Shown here piece after piece: positions 1 through 5,621 of a DNA stretch of 7,422 bases. Origin of the DNA: Lentzea aerocolonigenes (GTDB lineage Bacteria; Actinomycetota; Actinomycetes; Mycobacteriales; Pseudonocardiaceae). The notes below the pieces were generated by a model. It was not told the origin of the DNA and did not search any database. It saw only the letters and a list, made by a program, of their open reading frames with translations. The DNA is taken from positions 1-7,422 of the forward strand of contig NZ_JYJG01000343.1 in the NCBI RefSeq assembly GCF_000955955.1, read 5' to 3'. The position numbers and the translations under genes were made by a program. Numbering within the stretch: position 1 is the first letter of the stretch; every line of letters begins with the position of its first letter.

Positions 1-444
1 CGTGTCCCGGTCGAGCAGGTCCGCCAGCTCGCCTGCAACGCCGGCATCATCCCGCTGGTGCTCGGCGAGAAGTCGCAGCCGATGAACATTGGCCGCAAAG
101 CCCGCAGCTTCCCGGCCGGAATTCGTCGAGTCCTCGTTGCGAGGGACCGAGGCTGCGCCTTCCCGGGCTGCACTCGGCCGCCACGGCATTGCGATGGCCA
201 CCATATTCATCACTGGGCAGACGGCGGCGAGACTTCGGTCGAGAACGCGGTGCTGCTCTGCCGTCAGCACCACACGCTGATTCACCACAGTGAATGGGAA
301 GTGAAGATGGCGGCCGGGATACCGGTCTTCTACGCGCCCGCGTGGCTCGACCCGACCCGCAGACCGAGACGGAACCTGCTCCACACGCCACTCGAATTCG
401 TGTTAACCAGTTCACGCGAATTGGCTTTCGCCTGCCCGACATGA
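1..444 (+). CDS. DUF222 / 13E12-repeat family HNH endonuclease-like protein, C-terminal part (5' end outside window)
   Basis: The reading frame is open from base 1, so this is the last 147 residues of a longer protein. Family members are usually 400-500 residues, with an N-terminal DUF222 domain that is missing here. Seen in the sequence: CAFPGC (in-window residues 52-57), then CDGHHIHHW (64-72) and GGETSVENAVLLCRQHH (75-91). This is the HNH/Cys-zinc arrangement, with paired His 67-68, Asn 82, and zinc-type Cys 52, 57 and 87. The stretch LVLGEKSQP before it and the WLDP...RRPRRN tail are also typical of actinobacterial 13E12 proteins. By family such proteins are predicted metal-dependent DNA nucleases, often present in many copies per genome, and their role is not established. 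The catalytic core looks intact, so there is no sign of decay in the visible part. A GTG at 58 is an internal valine, not the start. Confidence 0.9.
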   Translation, partial: RVPVEQVRQLACNAGIIPLVLGEKSQPMNIGRKARSFPAGIRRVLVARDRGCAFPGCTRPPRHCDGHHIHHWADGGETSVENAVLLCRQHHTLIHHSEWEVKMAAGIPVFYAPAWLDPTRRPRRNLLHTPLEFVLTSSRELAFACPT

Positions 445-479
445 AGCCGAAGGCGAGCTCGGCCCTGCTATCGTGATCG

Positions 480-485
480 AGGAGG
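480..485 (+). promoter_or_regulatory. Strong ribosome binding site for the HAD gene
   Basis: AGGAGG lies 9 nt before the GTG at 495. It decides that start over other in-frame codons and contrasts with the genes downstream that lack such a site. Confidence 0.7.
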
Positions 486-494
486 GCGAGGGCA

Positions 495-1133
495 GTGAAG
501 CGCTACATACTGTTCGATCACGACGGCGTTCTGGTGGACACCGAATTCTGGTACTTCCAGGCGGGAGCACGCGCTCTCGCCGAGATCGGCGTGGTCCTGG
601 ACGAGGATCAGTACCTCAGCGACATGGGCCAGGGACTGGGGACCTGGGCCCAGGCCAAGGCAGCAGGTGTCGACGAGCAGACCATCGGCAGGCAGCGCGC
701 GGTCCGGGACGCCTACTACCAGGAGTACCTGCGAACCGAGTCGATCGAGATCGAAGGCGTCGTCGAAACCCTGGCCGAACTGTCGAAGTTCGCCCGCATG
801 GCCATCGTGACCACCGCGAAGCGCGCGGATTTCGACATCATCCACGAGAAGCGCCGGATCACTCAGTTCATGGACTTCGTTCTTGCGCGCGAGGACTACA
901 CGCTCGCCAAGCCGCACCCGGAGCCGTACCTGACCGGCCTGGATCGGCTGGGGGCGAGCAGGGAGGAAACTCTGGTCGTCGAGGATTCGGCCCGGGGGCT
1001 GCGCTCGGCGGTCGCGGCCGGTGTCGACTGCGCCGTCGTCCACAATGAATTCACCAAAGGACAGGACTTCTCCGGGGCCAGCTATCGGATCCAGACTCTG
1101 GCGGAGTTGAAGGAAATCATCCTGAACTCATAG
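495..1133 (+). CDS. HAD-superfamily hydrolase, beta-phosphoglucomutase/phosphatase-like (subfamily IA)
   Basis: A complete 212-residue protein, normal length for a HAD IA phosphatase or phosphomutase of the cytoplasm. Motif I is FDHDGVLVDT (residues 7-16), with nucleophile Asp8 and general acid/base Asp10. Motif II is IVTT (104-107). Motif III is the lysine in AKPHPEPY (Lys139). Motif IV is VVEDSARGL (161-169), with Mg2+-binding Glu163/Asp164. Residues of about 17-85 form the helical cap typical of this subfamily and should set substrate choice. All catalytic motifs are present, so it should be an active phosphoryl-transfer enzyme. The substrate cannot be read from sequence: a sugar phosphate, phosphoglycolate or another small phosphate ester are all possible. 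The GTG start is chosen because AGGAGG sits 9 nt upstream. It starts 50 nt after the HNH gene, with no obvious functional link to either neighbour. Confidence 0.92.
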   Translation: MKRYILFDHDGVLVDTEFWYFQAGARALAEIGVVLDEDQYLSDMGQGLGTWAQAKAAGVDEQTIGRQRAVRDAYYQEYLRTESIEIEGVVETLAELSKFARMAIVTTAKRADFDIIHEKRRITQFMDFVLAREDYTLAKPHPEPYLTGLDRLGASREETLVVEDSARGLRSAVAAGVDCAVVHNEFTKGQDFSGASYRIQTLAELKEIILNS

Positions 1134-1222
1134 CTCGTCTGCGACACGCGCGCCCACCTACGCAAGCCGACCCGCTCGGCCAGCGCAACCGCCCTGCTAC
1201 ACCCCGCTAACACCCACCCGAA

Positions 1223-1228
1223 TACCCT
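1223..1228 (+). promoter_or_regulatory. Candidate -10 element of a leaderless promoter for the FKBP lipoprotein gene
   Basis: TACCCT fits the actinobacterial TANNNT -10 pattern and ends 8 nt before the ATG at 1237, so transcription would begin at or next to the start codon. The 26 bases before the ATG are mostly C and A with no purine-rich ribosome binding site. No clear -35 hexamer is visible. Confidence 0.45.
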
Positions 1229-1236
1229 CACCCACC

Positions 1237-1761
1237 ATGCGCAACGTCCTGCTCATCGCGTCCCTGGCGCTAGCCGCTGCCACCACCCTGTCCGGCTGCG
1301 GCAACTCGGCAGAGCCCTCGACCGCCTCCTCCGGCGCTCCGACCGCCCCGTGCAAGGCCGACGACTTCAAGGTCACGGGTGACTTCGGCAAGGCCCCCAA
1401 GGTCGAGATCCCCGCCTGCAAGCCCACCGACGAGCTCATCATCAAGGACCTGGTGGCGGGCACCGGCGCCGAGGTGAAGACGGGCACGACGGCCACGGTC
1501 AACTACCAGCTCACGACCTTCTCCAACAAGAAGGTGCTGGACAGCTCCTTCGAGCGCGGCGAGCCGTTCGACGTCGAGAACGTCGGACAGGCGCCGGTCA
1601 TCGACGGCTGGAACGAAGGGATCGTCGGGCTCAAGGAGAAGGGGCGGCGGCTGCTGATCGTGCCGCCGGCCAAGGGTTACGGCCAGGGCACCAACGGCAT
1701 CAAGGCGAACGAGACTCTCGTCTTCGTGATCGACGGCGTGAAGGTCACCCCCGCCGCCTGA
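1237..1761 (+). CDS. FKBP-type peptidyl-prolyl cis-trans isomerase, secreted lipoprotein
   Basis: A complete 174-residue protein expected on the outer face of the cytoplasmic membrane, where it would catalyse cis/trans isomerisation of prolyl bonds in exported proteins. Residues 1-20 are a lipoprotein signal peptide ending in the lipobox LSGC, with lipidated Cys21. A Ser/Ala/Pro-rich linker follows (22-38), and a single FKBP domain fills residues of about 65-171. By alignment to FKBP12 in my head, many active-site positions are kept: Tyr90, Asp102, Phe111, Val121-Ile122, Trp125, Tyr148 and Phe163, while Leu101 replaces a usual Phe. Cys39 and Cys61 lie outside the core and could pair as a disulfide outside the cell. 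The start is fixed by the signal peptide. No ribosome binding site is present, and a TANNNT hexamer 8 nt upstream suggests a leaderless transcript. It is followed 15 nt later by a perfect hairpin. Confidence 0.95.
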   Translation: MRNVLLIASLALAAATTLSGCGNSAEPSTASSGAPTAPCKADDFKVTGDFGKAPKVEIPACKPTDELIIKDLVAGTGAEVKTGTTATVNYQLTTFSNKKVLDSSFERGEPFDVENVGQAPVIDGWNEGIVGLKEKGRRLLIVPPAKGYGQGTNGIKANETLVFVIDGVKVTPAA

Positions 1762-1776
1762 CCCGCAGACGCAAAA

Positions 1777-1809
1777 ACGGCCCCCGACCAGCGCTTGGTC
1801 GGGGGCCGT
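1777..1809. terminator. Intrinsic terminator between converging genes
   Basis: A perfect 14-bp inverted repeat (1777-1790 with 1796-1809) is rich in G and C and closes a 5-nt loop. It lies 15 nt after the FKBP stop and 12 nt after the minus-strand quinone oxidoreductase stop. Bases 1773-1777 are AAAAA, which gives a U-run directly after the stem only when read on the minus strand. Read on the plus strand the stem is followed by a mixed sequence without a U-run. It therefore looks best tuned to stop the oxidoreductase transcript, while probably also halting the FKBP transcript. Confidence 0.9.
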
Positions 1810-1821
1810 CCTATAAAGAAG

Positions 1822-2763
1822 TCACGGCAGGAGCAGCAGCTTTCCGGTGGTGCGGCGCGACTGCAGGTCCGTGTGCGCCTGGGCGGCCTCTTCCAGCTTG
1901 TACCGGCCGCCGATCCGGATGTTCAGCGTCCCGTCCACGATCGCGCCGAACAGGTCCGCGGCCCGCCAGTCGTACTCGGCGCGGTCCAGCAGGTACGCCC
2001 CGGTCGACGGCCGGGTCAGGAACACCGAGCCGGCGGCGTTCAAGCGCTGCGGGTCCACCGGCGGCACCGGGCCCGACGACGCGCCGAACAGCGCCAGCAG
2101 ACCGCGCGGCTTCAAGGAAGCCAGCGACTGGTCGAACGTGTCGCGGCCCACGCCGTCGTACACGACGTCGACCTTCTCGATCTGCGACGCGAAGTCCCCG
2201 TACCGCAGCACCTCATCGGCGCCGGCTTCGCGAGCGAGCGCTTCCTTCTCATCGGTGGACACAGTCGCGACGACGTGAGCGCCGCGAGCCTTCGACCACT
2301 GTGTCAGCAGCAACCCGACGCCACCGGCGGCCGCGTGCACCAGCACCCGGTCGCCTTCCTTCACGGCATGCGTCGAGTGCGTCAGGTAGTGCGCGGTGAT
2401 CCCCTGCAACAGCGAAGCCGCGGCCAGTTCCACGTCCAACCCGTCCGGCACCCGCACCGCGGCCGCGGCCGGCACCACGACCTCGGACGCGTAGCTGCCC
2501 AGCACGGTCATCCACGCCACGCGGTCACCGACGGCGAAGTCCGGGGAGTTCGAGACGACGACCTCGCCCGCGCCCTCGAGGCCCAGGGCCGTGGGCAGCG
2601 GAATCGCGTACTGGCCGCTGCGCTGGTAGGTGTCGATGTAGTTGACGCCCGCCGCGCCCACTCGCACCAGCAGTTCGCCGTCACCGGGCACGGGTGACGG
2701 CACGTCGGAGTACTCCAGCACCTCCGGGCCGCCGGCCGAACGCACCATCACTGCCTTGGGCAT
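1822..2763 (-). CDS. qor: NADPH:quinone oxidoreductase, QOR type (zinc-free MDR family)
   Basis: A complete 313-residue cytoplasmic enzyme, the usual length of bacterial QOR (about 325). It belongs to the medium-chain dehydrogenase/reductase superfamily: a GroES-like N-terminal half (about 1-120) and a Rossmann nucleotide-binding half. Seen: VNYIDTYQRSGQY (40-52), a hallmark of the QOR group; LGLEGAGEV (60-68); and AAAGGVG (144-150), the NADPH-binding loop of this family. The zinc-binding cysteines of alcohol dehydrogenases are absent, as expected. Family members reduce quinones with NADPH, but the natural substrate here is unknown and other enones are possible. The ATG start has AGGAGGA closely upstream. 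The gene lies 84 nt downstream of the DUF885 gene on the same strand, so it may be co-transcribed. A strong terminator follows 12 nt after its stop. Confidence 0.94.
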   Translation of the reverse strand: MPKAVMVRSAGGPEVLEYSDVPSPVPGDGELLVRVGAAGVNYIDTYQRSGQYAIPLPTALGLEGAGEVVVSNSPDFAVGDRVAWMTVLGSYASEVVVPAAAAVRVPDGLDVELAAASLLQGITAHYLTHSTHAVKEGDRVLVHAAAGGVGLLLTQWSKARGAHVVATVSTDEKEALAREAGADEVLRYGDFASQIEKVDVVYDGVGRDTFDQSLASLKPRGLLALFGASSGPVPPVDPQRLNAAGSVFLTRPSTGAYLLDRAEYDWRAADLFGAIVDGTLNIRIGGRYKLEEAAQAHTDLQSRRTTGKLLLLP

Positions 2764-2766
2764 CTG

Positions 2767-2773
2767 TCCTCCT
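2767..2773 (-). promoter_or_regulatory. Ribosome binding site of the quinone oxidoreductase gene
   Basis: Read on the minus strand this is AGGAGGA, 3 nt before the ATG from its last base (core AGGAGG about 4 nt away). It confirms the start at 2763 and shows that this gene is not leaderless, unlike the DUF885 gene before it. Confidence 0.75.
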
Positions 2774-2847
2774 AGATCGACTCAACCCCGTCAACCCGAG
2801 CTGCGACGACGTTGTTCCCGCTTCCACCCCCCTGGGACAGCCTCCCG

Positions 2848-4434
2848 TCAGTCCTCGCCGAGCGCCACGCGGCGGGCGAGTCCGAGCGGGAGCGCGCCAG
2901 AGCCGGCGATCCGGTCGTGGAAGTCGCGCAACGAGCCCAGCTCCGCGGCCAGGTACTCCTCGCGGATCAGGTCGATCTCCAACGCGCCCGTCAGGTACGA
3001 CGGCGCCTGCGTCGGCCACGCGCAGTACCGCTTCACCTCGCCGACAGCGGTTCCCGGGGTCAATGCCGTGCGCGCCACCATGAACGACTCGGCTTCGGCC
3101 GGCGTCATGTCACCGCAGTGCAGCGCCGTGTCGACGACCATCCGGGCCGCCCGGAACAGCCGCGCCTCGACGTGCCCCATCAACGAGGCGCGCGTCGTGT
3201 AGTAGCCGACCGAGCGCAGCAGCTTCTCCGAGTACAACGCCCAGCCCTCGGCGAAGTACGACGTCCGGAACACCTTCCGCAACGGGTGCGCGTCACCCTG
3301 CGTCGCCACCCACGCCGCGTGCCAGTGGTGGCCGGGGTAGGCCTCGTGCACGGAGATCGTCGGCAGTTGCGGGCGCGCGTTGGTGCGCAGGCGGTGCGTG
3401 ACCTGCTCGTCTGAAGCGCCGTCAGGCGTGAACGGCACGAAGAAGTAGCCCGCCCGTCGTGACGTCAGCGGCGGCGGGCCGAGGTAGCTCGCCACGGACA
3501 TGATCGCGCGGTGGAACAGCGGCGACGGCACCACGCGGCACTCCTCGCCCTCGGGCAGCGTCACGAGCGAGTGCTCGACCAAGGCCGCACGGGCCCGGGA
3601 AGTCTCCGCCTCGTACTCCGCGCGCATCGCCTCCAGCGTGGGCGGGTGGTCGTCCTGCAGCGAGCTCATGACCGTGCGCCAGTCCGGCGAGCCCGCGAGT
3701 TCGATCAGCTCGGCCTCGAGCGACGCGTAGGCGTCCTGGCCGCGCTGGTGCAGCTCGGGCGCGCCGTAGCCGAGCATTTCCTTGTCCTGCAACAACGTCG
3801 AGTAGAGCTTCTCGCCCATCCGCCAGTCGCCGCTCGCCCGCAGACCGAGGTCCTGCAAGAACGCCGCGTGCCGGTCGAACGCCTCGGCGGCGGGACCGGC
3901 GGCCTCGACCAGTTGCGCGCGGAGTTCCGCTGACCGCACCTCCAGCGGCAGCGAGTCGAGCACGAACGACCGGCCCGTCCGCACCTGCTCCATCGCCCGC
4001 TGCACCACGAGCGGCGACGCCAGCGACGCGTCGAGGTTCGCTTCCGCCGCGGCGAACACCGACGGCACCTCGCGCAGCTTCGCGATCGCGGCCGCGACCA
4101 GTTCCTCCTCTGACAGCAGCCGGTGCAGGAACGGCGAGAGCAGTCCGAAGAAGACCATCCCCGAGTACTCGTGCGGGTCGCGCCGCCACGACGGCCACGT
4201 CTCCATCGCGAGCGCGCCACGCAGCACCGACAGCGCCAGATCGCGGTCCACCGAGCGCGGCAACGCCTCCAGCCGTGCGAGCCACTCGCCCTTGTCCCTG
4301 GCCCGCTGCTCGAACGCGCTGGCCGTGAAGTCCCCGAACGTCGAGTAGTGATCGAGTGAGCCGACCTGCGCCGCGTGGGCGGGGTGGTGGTCGAAGTACC
4401 ACGAGAGGAACGACGCGAGCGTGTCGGTGGTCAC
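2848..4434 (-). CDS. DUF885 family protein, predicted zinc metallopeptidase-like
   Basis: With the start at the GTG at 4434 the protein has 528 residues, a normal length for DUF885. The frame stays open for 99 more codons upstream, but that stretch lacks family-like sequence and lies over the coding strand of the divergent neighbour, so the longer start is rejected. The N-terminus (FLSWYFDHHPAHAAQVG, residues 9-25) fits the family. The C-terminal half has HEAYPGHH (363-370), a zinc-peptidase-like HExxxGHH signature, and EGWALY (396-401), whose Glu396 is a likely third metal ligand. A further conserved block is YCAWPTQAPSYLTG (470-483). No signal peptide or membrane segment is seen, so it is probably cytoplasmic. 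Members are called metallopeptidases by motif, but their substrates are mostly unknown. It is the first gene of a possible two-gene minus-strand unit with the quinone oxidoreductase. Confidence 0.92.
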   Translation of the reverse strand: MTTDTLASFLSWYFDHHPAHAAQVGSLDHYSTFGDFTASAFEQRARDKGEWLARLEALPRSVDRDLALSVLRGALAMETWPSWRRDPHEYSGMVFFGLLSPFLHRLLSEEELVAAAIAKLREVPSVFAAAEANLDASLASPLVVQRAMEQVRTGRSFVLDSLPLEVRSAELRAQLVEAAGPAAEAFDRHAAFLQDLGLRASGDWRMGEKLYSTLLQDKEMLGYGAPELHQRGQDAYASLEAELIELAGSPDWRTVMSSLQDDHPPTLEAMRAEYEAETSRARAALVEHSLVTLPEGEECRVVPSPLFHRAIMSVASYLGPPPLTSRRAGYFFVPFTPDGASDEQVTHRLRTNARPQLPTISVHEAYPGHHWHAAWVATQGDAHPLRKVFRTSYFAEGWALYSEKLLRSVGYYTTRASLMGHVEARLFRAARMVVDTALHCGDMTPAEAESFMVARTALTPGTAVGEVKRYCAWPTQAPSYLTGALEIDLIREEYLAAELGSLRDFHDRIAGSGALPLGLARRVALGED

Positions 4435-4441
4435 CCGACCG

Positions 4442-4447
4442 AACCTA
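4442..4447 (-). promoter_or_regulatory. Candidate -10 element of a leaderless promoter for the DUF885 gene
   Basis: On the minus strand these bases read TAGGTT (TANNNT), ending 7 nt before the GTG at 4434. No ribosome binding site at a normal distance and no recognisable -35 hexamer are present. It sits 11 bp from the plus-strand -10 candidate, giving a compact back-to-back promoter pair. Confidence 0.45.
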
Positions 4448-4458
4448 CTCGCTGGTTT

Positions 4459-4464
4459 TACAGT
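4459..4464 (+). promoter_or_regulatory. Candidate -10 element of a leaderless promoter for the 96-residue protein/ATP-grasp unit
   Basis: TACAGT fits TANNNT and ends 6 nt before the GTG at 4471, placing the start of transcription at about the start codon. A second in-frame GTG at 4465 would directly touch this hexamer, which favours 4471. A -35 element would have to fall inside the start region of the divergent DUF885 gene, and only a weak match is seen there. Confidence 0.45.
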
Positions 4465-4470
4465 GTGGGG

Positions 4471-4761
4471 GTGTCTGATCAAACCACTCAGAAGCGCATC
4501 GCCGAGTTCGTGCAGGCCCACGGCAAGCCGGGCACCGCGGTCAGGGCCGTCGTGGAACCGATCGGCCGTTCCGGCGCGCGGATCGTGCTGGTCGGCGCGG
4601 ACGGCGCCATGGGCGACGTGATGGCCAAGGACGTCGAGGCCGCCACCAAGGCCGTCGAGGCGGTCGACAACGTCGAGCAGGCCGAATGGGACCGCGAGAC
4701 CACCGCGGCCACCAAGATCGGCCCCGCGCACCGCCGCAAGATGGCCAAGATGCAGTCATGA
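4471..4761 (+). CDS. Conserved-looking small protein of unknown function (96 residues)
   Basis: I do not recognise a named domain. The protein is soluble and has no signal peptide, no cysteine and no membrane segment. A likely helix (residues 5-18, TTQKRIAEFVQAHG) is followed by two candidate strands (23-31 and 37-44, VRAVVEPIG and ARIVLVGAD), a helical segment with VEAATKAVEAVDNVEQAEW, and a basic tail (PAHRRKMAKM). This looks like a small folded alpha/beta domain. The frame is open upstream to 4375, but GTG 4471 is chosen because it fits the -10 hexamer TACAGT at leaderless spacing. The stop overlaps the ATP-grasp start (ATGA, 4758-4761), so the two are probably translationally coupled and act together. 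A role as partner or substrate of the ATP-grasp enzyme is possible but is only inference. Confidence 0.85.
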   Translation: MSDQTTQKRIAEFVQAHGKPGTAVRAVVEPIGRSGARIVLVGADGAMGDVMAKDVEAATKAVEAVDNVEQAEWDRETTAATKIGPAHRRKMAKMQS

Positions 4762-5603
4762 AGGTCGTGCTCGCGTCCTGCGCCGCACTGCCTTCCGGTG
4801 ACGGCGACGAGGACGCGCTGATCTCCGCGCTGCAACGCGACGGCGTGGACGTCTCGTGGCAGCCGTGGGGATCGCCGGTCGACGCCGACCTCGTGGTGCT
4901 GCGCGCCACTTGGGACTACACCGAGCGGCCCGACGACTTCCTGGCGTGGTGCGAAACCGTGCCCGCGCTGGCGAACCCGGTTTCGGTCGTGCGCTGGAAC
5001 ACCGACAAGTCCTATCTGGTCGAGCTGGCCGCGCGTGGTCTCGCCGTCGTGCCCACCGCCGTGGTGGAGCCGGGGGAGAAGCCGTCGTTCCCGGACGGCG
5101 AGTTCGTGGTGAAGCCCGCGATCGGTGCGGGCTCCCGGGGTGCCGGACGGTTCACCGACCACGCCGAGGCTCAGGCGCACTTCGAAGCCCTTGGCGTCAA
5201 AGCGCTCGTGCAGCCGTACCAGTCCAGTGTGGACGCTCATGGCGAGACCGCGCTGGTGTTCTTCGCCGGCGAGTACTCCCACTCGTTCCACAAAGGACCG
5301 ATGTTGGCGCAGGGCCTGGCCGAGTCGGAGTCCGGGCTGTACGTCGAGGAGAAGCTGCGCGGCATCGAGCCGACCGAGGCCCAGCGCTCGCTCGCGGACC
5401 GTGTGCTGGACGAGGCGGCCGCGCTGCTCTCGTTGGACCGCAAGGACTTCCTCTACGCCCGCGTGGACGTCGTGTCGGGTGCTGATGGAGAGCCGCTGCT
5501 GCTGGAGCTGGAACTGACCGAGCCCACGCTCGGCTTCAAGTACACCGGTGAGGACGCCGCTTCCAGGCTGAGCAAGGCAATTCGGTCCACAGCGAGGGCG
5601 TGA
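4758..5603 (+). CDS. ATP-grasp protein, DcsG/RimK-like ligase
   Basis: A complete 281-residue cytoplasmic protein. The start is the ATG at 4758, overlapping the preceding stop in ATGA; an earlier in-frame ATG at 4686 lies within the previous gene and is rejected. Seen: LRATWDYTERPDDFLAW (48-64) and VVRWNTDKSYLVELA (77-91), which resemble the actinobacterial group related to DcsG; FVVKPAIGAGSRGAGRF (116-132), with ATP-binding Lys119 and a Gly-rich loop; LVQPYQ (150-155); and YARVDVV (233-239) with LLELELTEPTLGF (248-260), which supply the Mg2+-binding acidic residues. ATP-grasp ligases join a carboxylate to an amine or thiol through an acyl phosphate. DcsG itself closes the ring of cycloserine, but nothing else here suggests cycloserine biosynthesis, so the substrate is unknown. 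The gene is coupled to the 96-residue protein upstream and lies 18 nt before the hydrolase. Confidence 0.9.
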   Translation: MKVVLASCAALPSGDGDEDALISALQRDGVDVSWQPWGSPVDADLVVLRATWDYTERPDDFLAWCETVPALANPVSVVRWNTDKSYLVELAARGLAVVPTAVVEPGEKPSFPDGEFVVKPAIGAGSRGAGRFTDHAEAQAHFEALGVKALVQPYQSSVDAHGETALVFFAGEYSHSFHKGPMLAQGLAESESGLYVEEKLRGIEPTEAQRSLADRVLDEAAALLSLDRKDFLYARVDVVSGADGEPLLLELELTEPTLGFKYTGEDAASRLSKAIRSTARA

Positions 5604-5608
5604 GTCGT

Positions 5609-5614
5609 TACGGT
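5609..5614 (+). promoter_or_regulatory. Candidate -10 element of a leaderless promoter for the alpha/beta hydrolase gene
   Basis: TACGGT fits TANNNT and ends 7 nt before the ATG at 5622. It falls in the 18-nt gap after the ATP-grasp stop, where there is no ribosome binding site. The hydrolase may thus have its own promoter as well as read-through from upstream. No clear -35 hexamer is visible. Confidence 0.4.
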
Positions 5615-5621
5615 CGGCTGC

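Noticed and set aside
446..463. A small inverted repeat (GCCGA/TCGGC) after the HNH gene
   Set aside because: The stem is only 5 bp with an 8-nt loop and no U-run, which is common by chance at this GC content.
469..474. TATCGT as a -10 element for the HAD gene
   Set aside because: The predicted transcription start would fall on or inside the ribosome binding site at 480-485, so it would not give a usable leader.
1166..1180. A similar GCCGA/TCGGC hairpin after the HAD gene, a possible terminator
   Set aside because: The 5-bp stem with no U-run is too weak to call, although the position after the stop is suitable.
3422..4402. A 326-codon open frame on the minus strand in another phase of the DUF885 gene
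   Set aside because: The Arg/Gly/Ala-rich sequence has no domain, while the DUF885 frame carries the conserved motifs.
4435..4731. A 99-codon N-terminal extension of the DUF885 frame upstream of the GTG at 4434
   Set aside because: It runs antisense over the 96-residue gene, has no family resemblance, and the family-like sequence begins just after 4434.
4471..4761. The 96-residue protein as a graspetide-type precursor peptide for the adjacent ATP-grasp enzyme
   Set aside because: It lacks the repeated Thr/Glu/Asp core motifs of such precursors, appears to be a folded domain, and the ATP-grasp protein resembles DcsG rather than the peptide-modifying group.
4758..5603. A D-cycloserine biosynthesis locus, based on similarity to DcsG
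   Set aside because: No other cycloserine gene type is present in the window, and DcsG-like proteins seem widespread in actinobacteria that are not known to make it.
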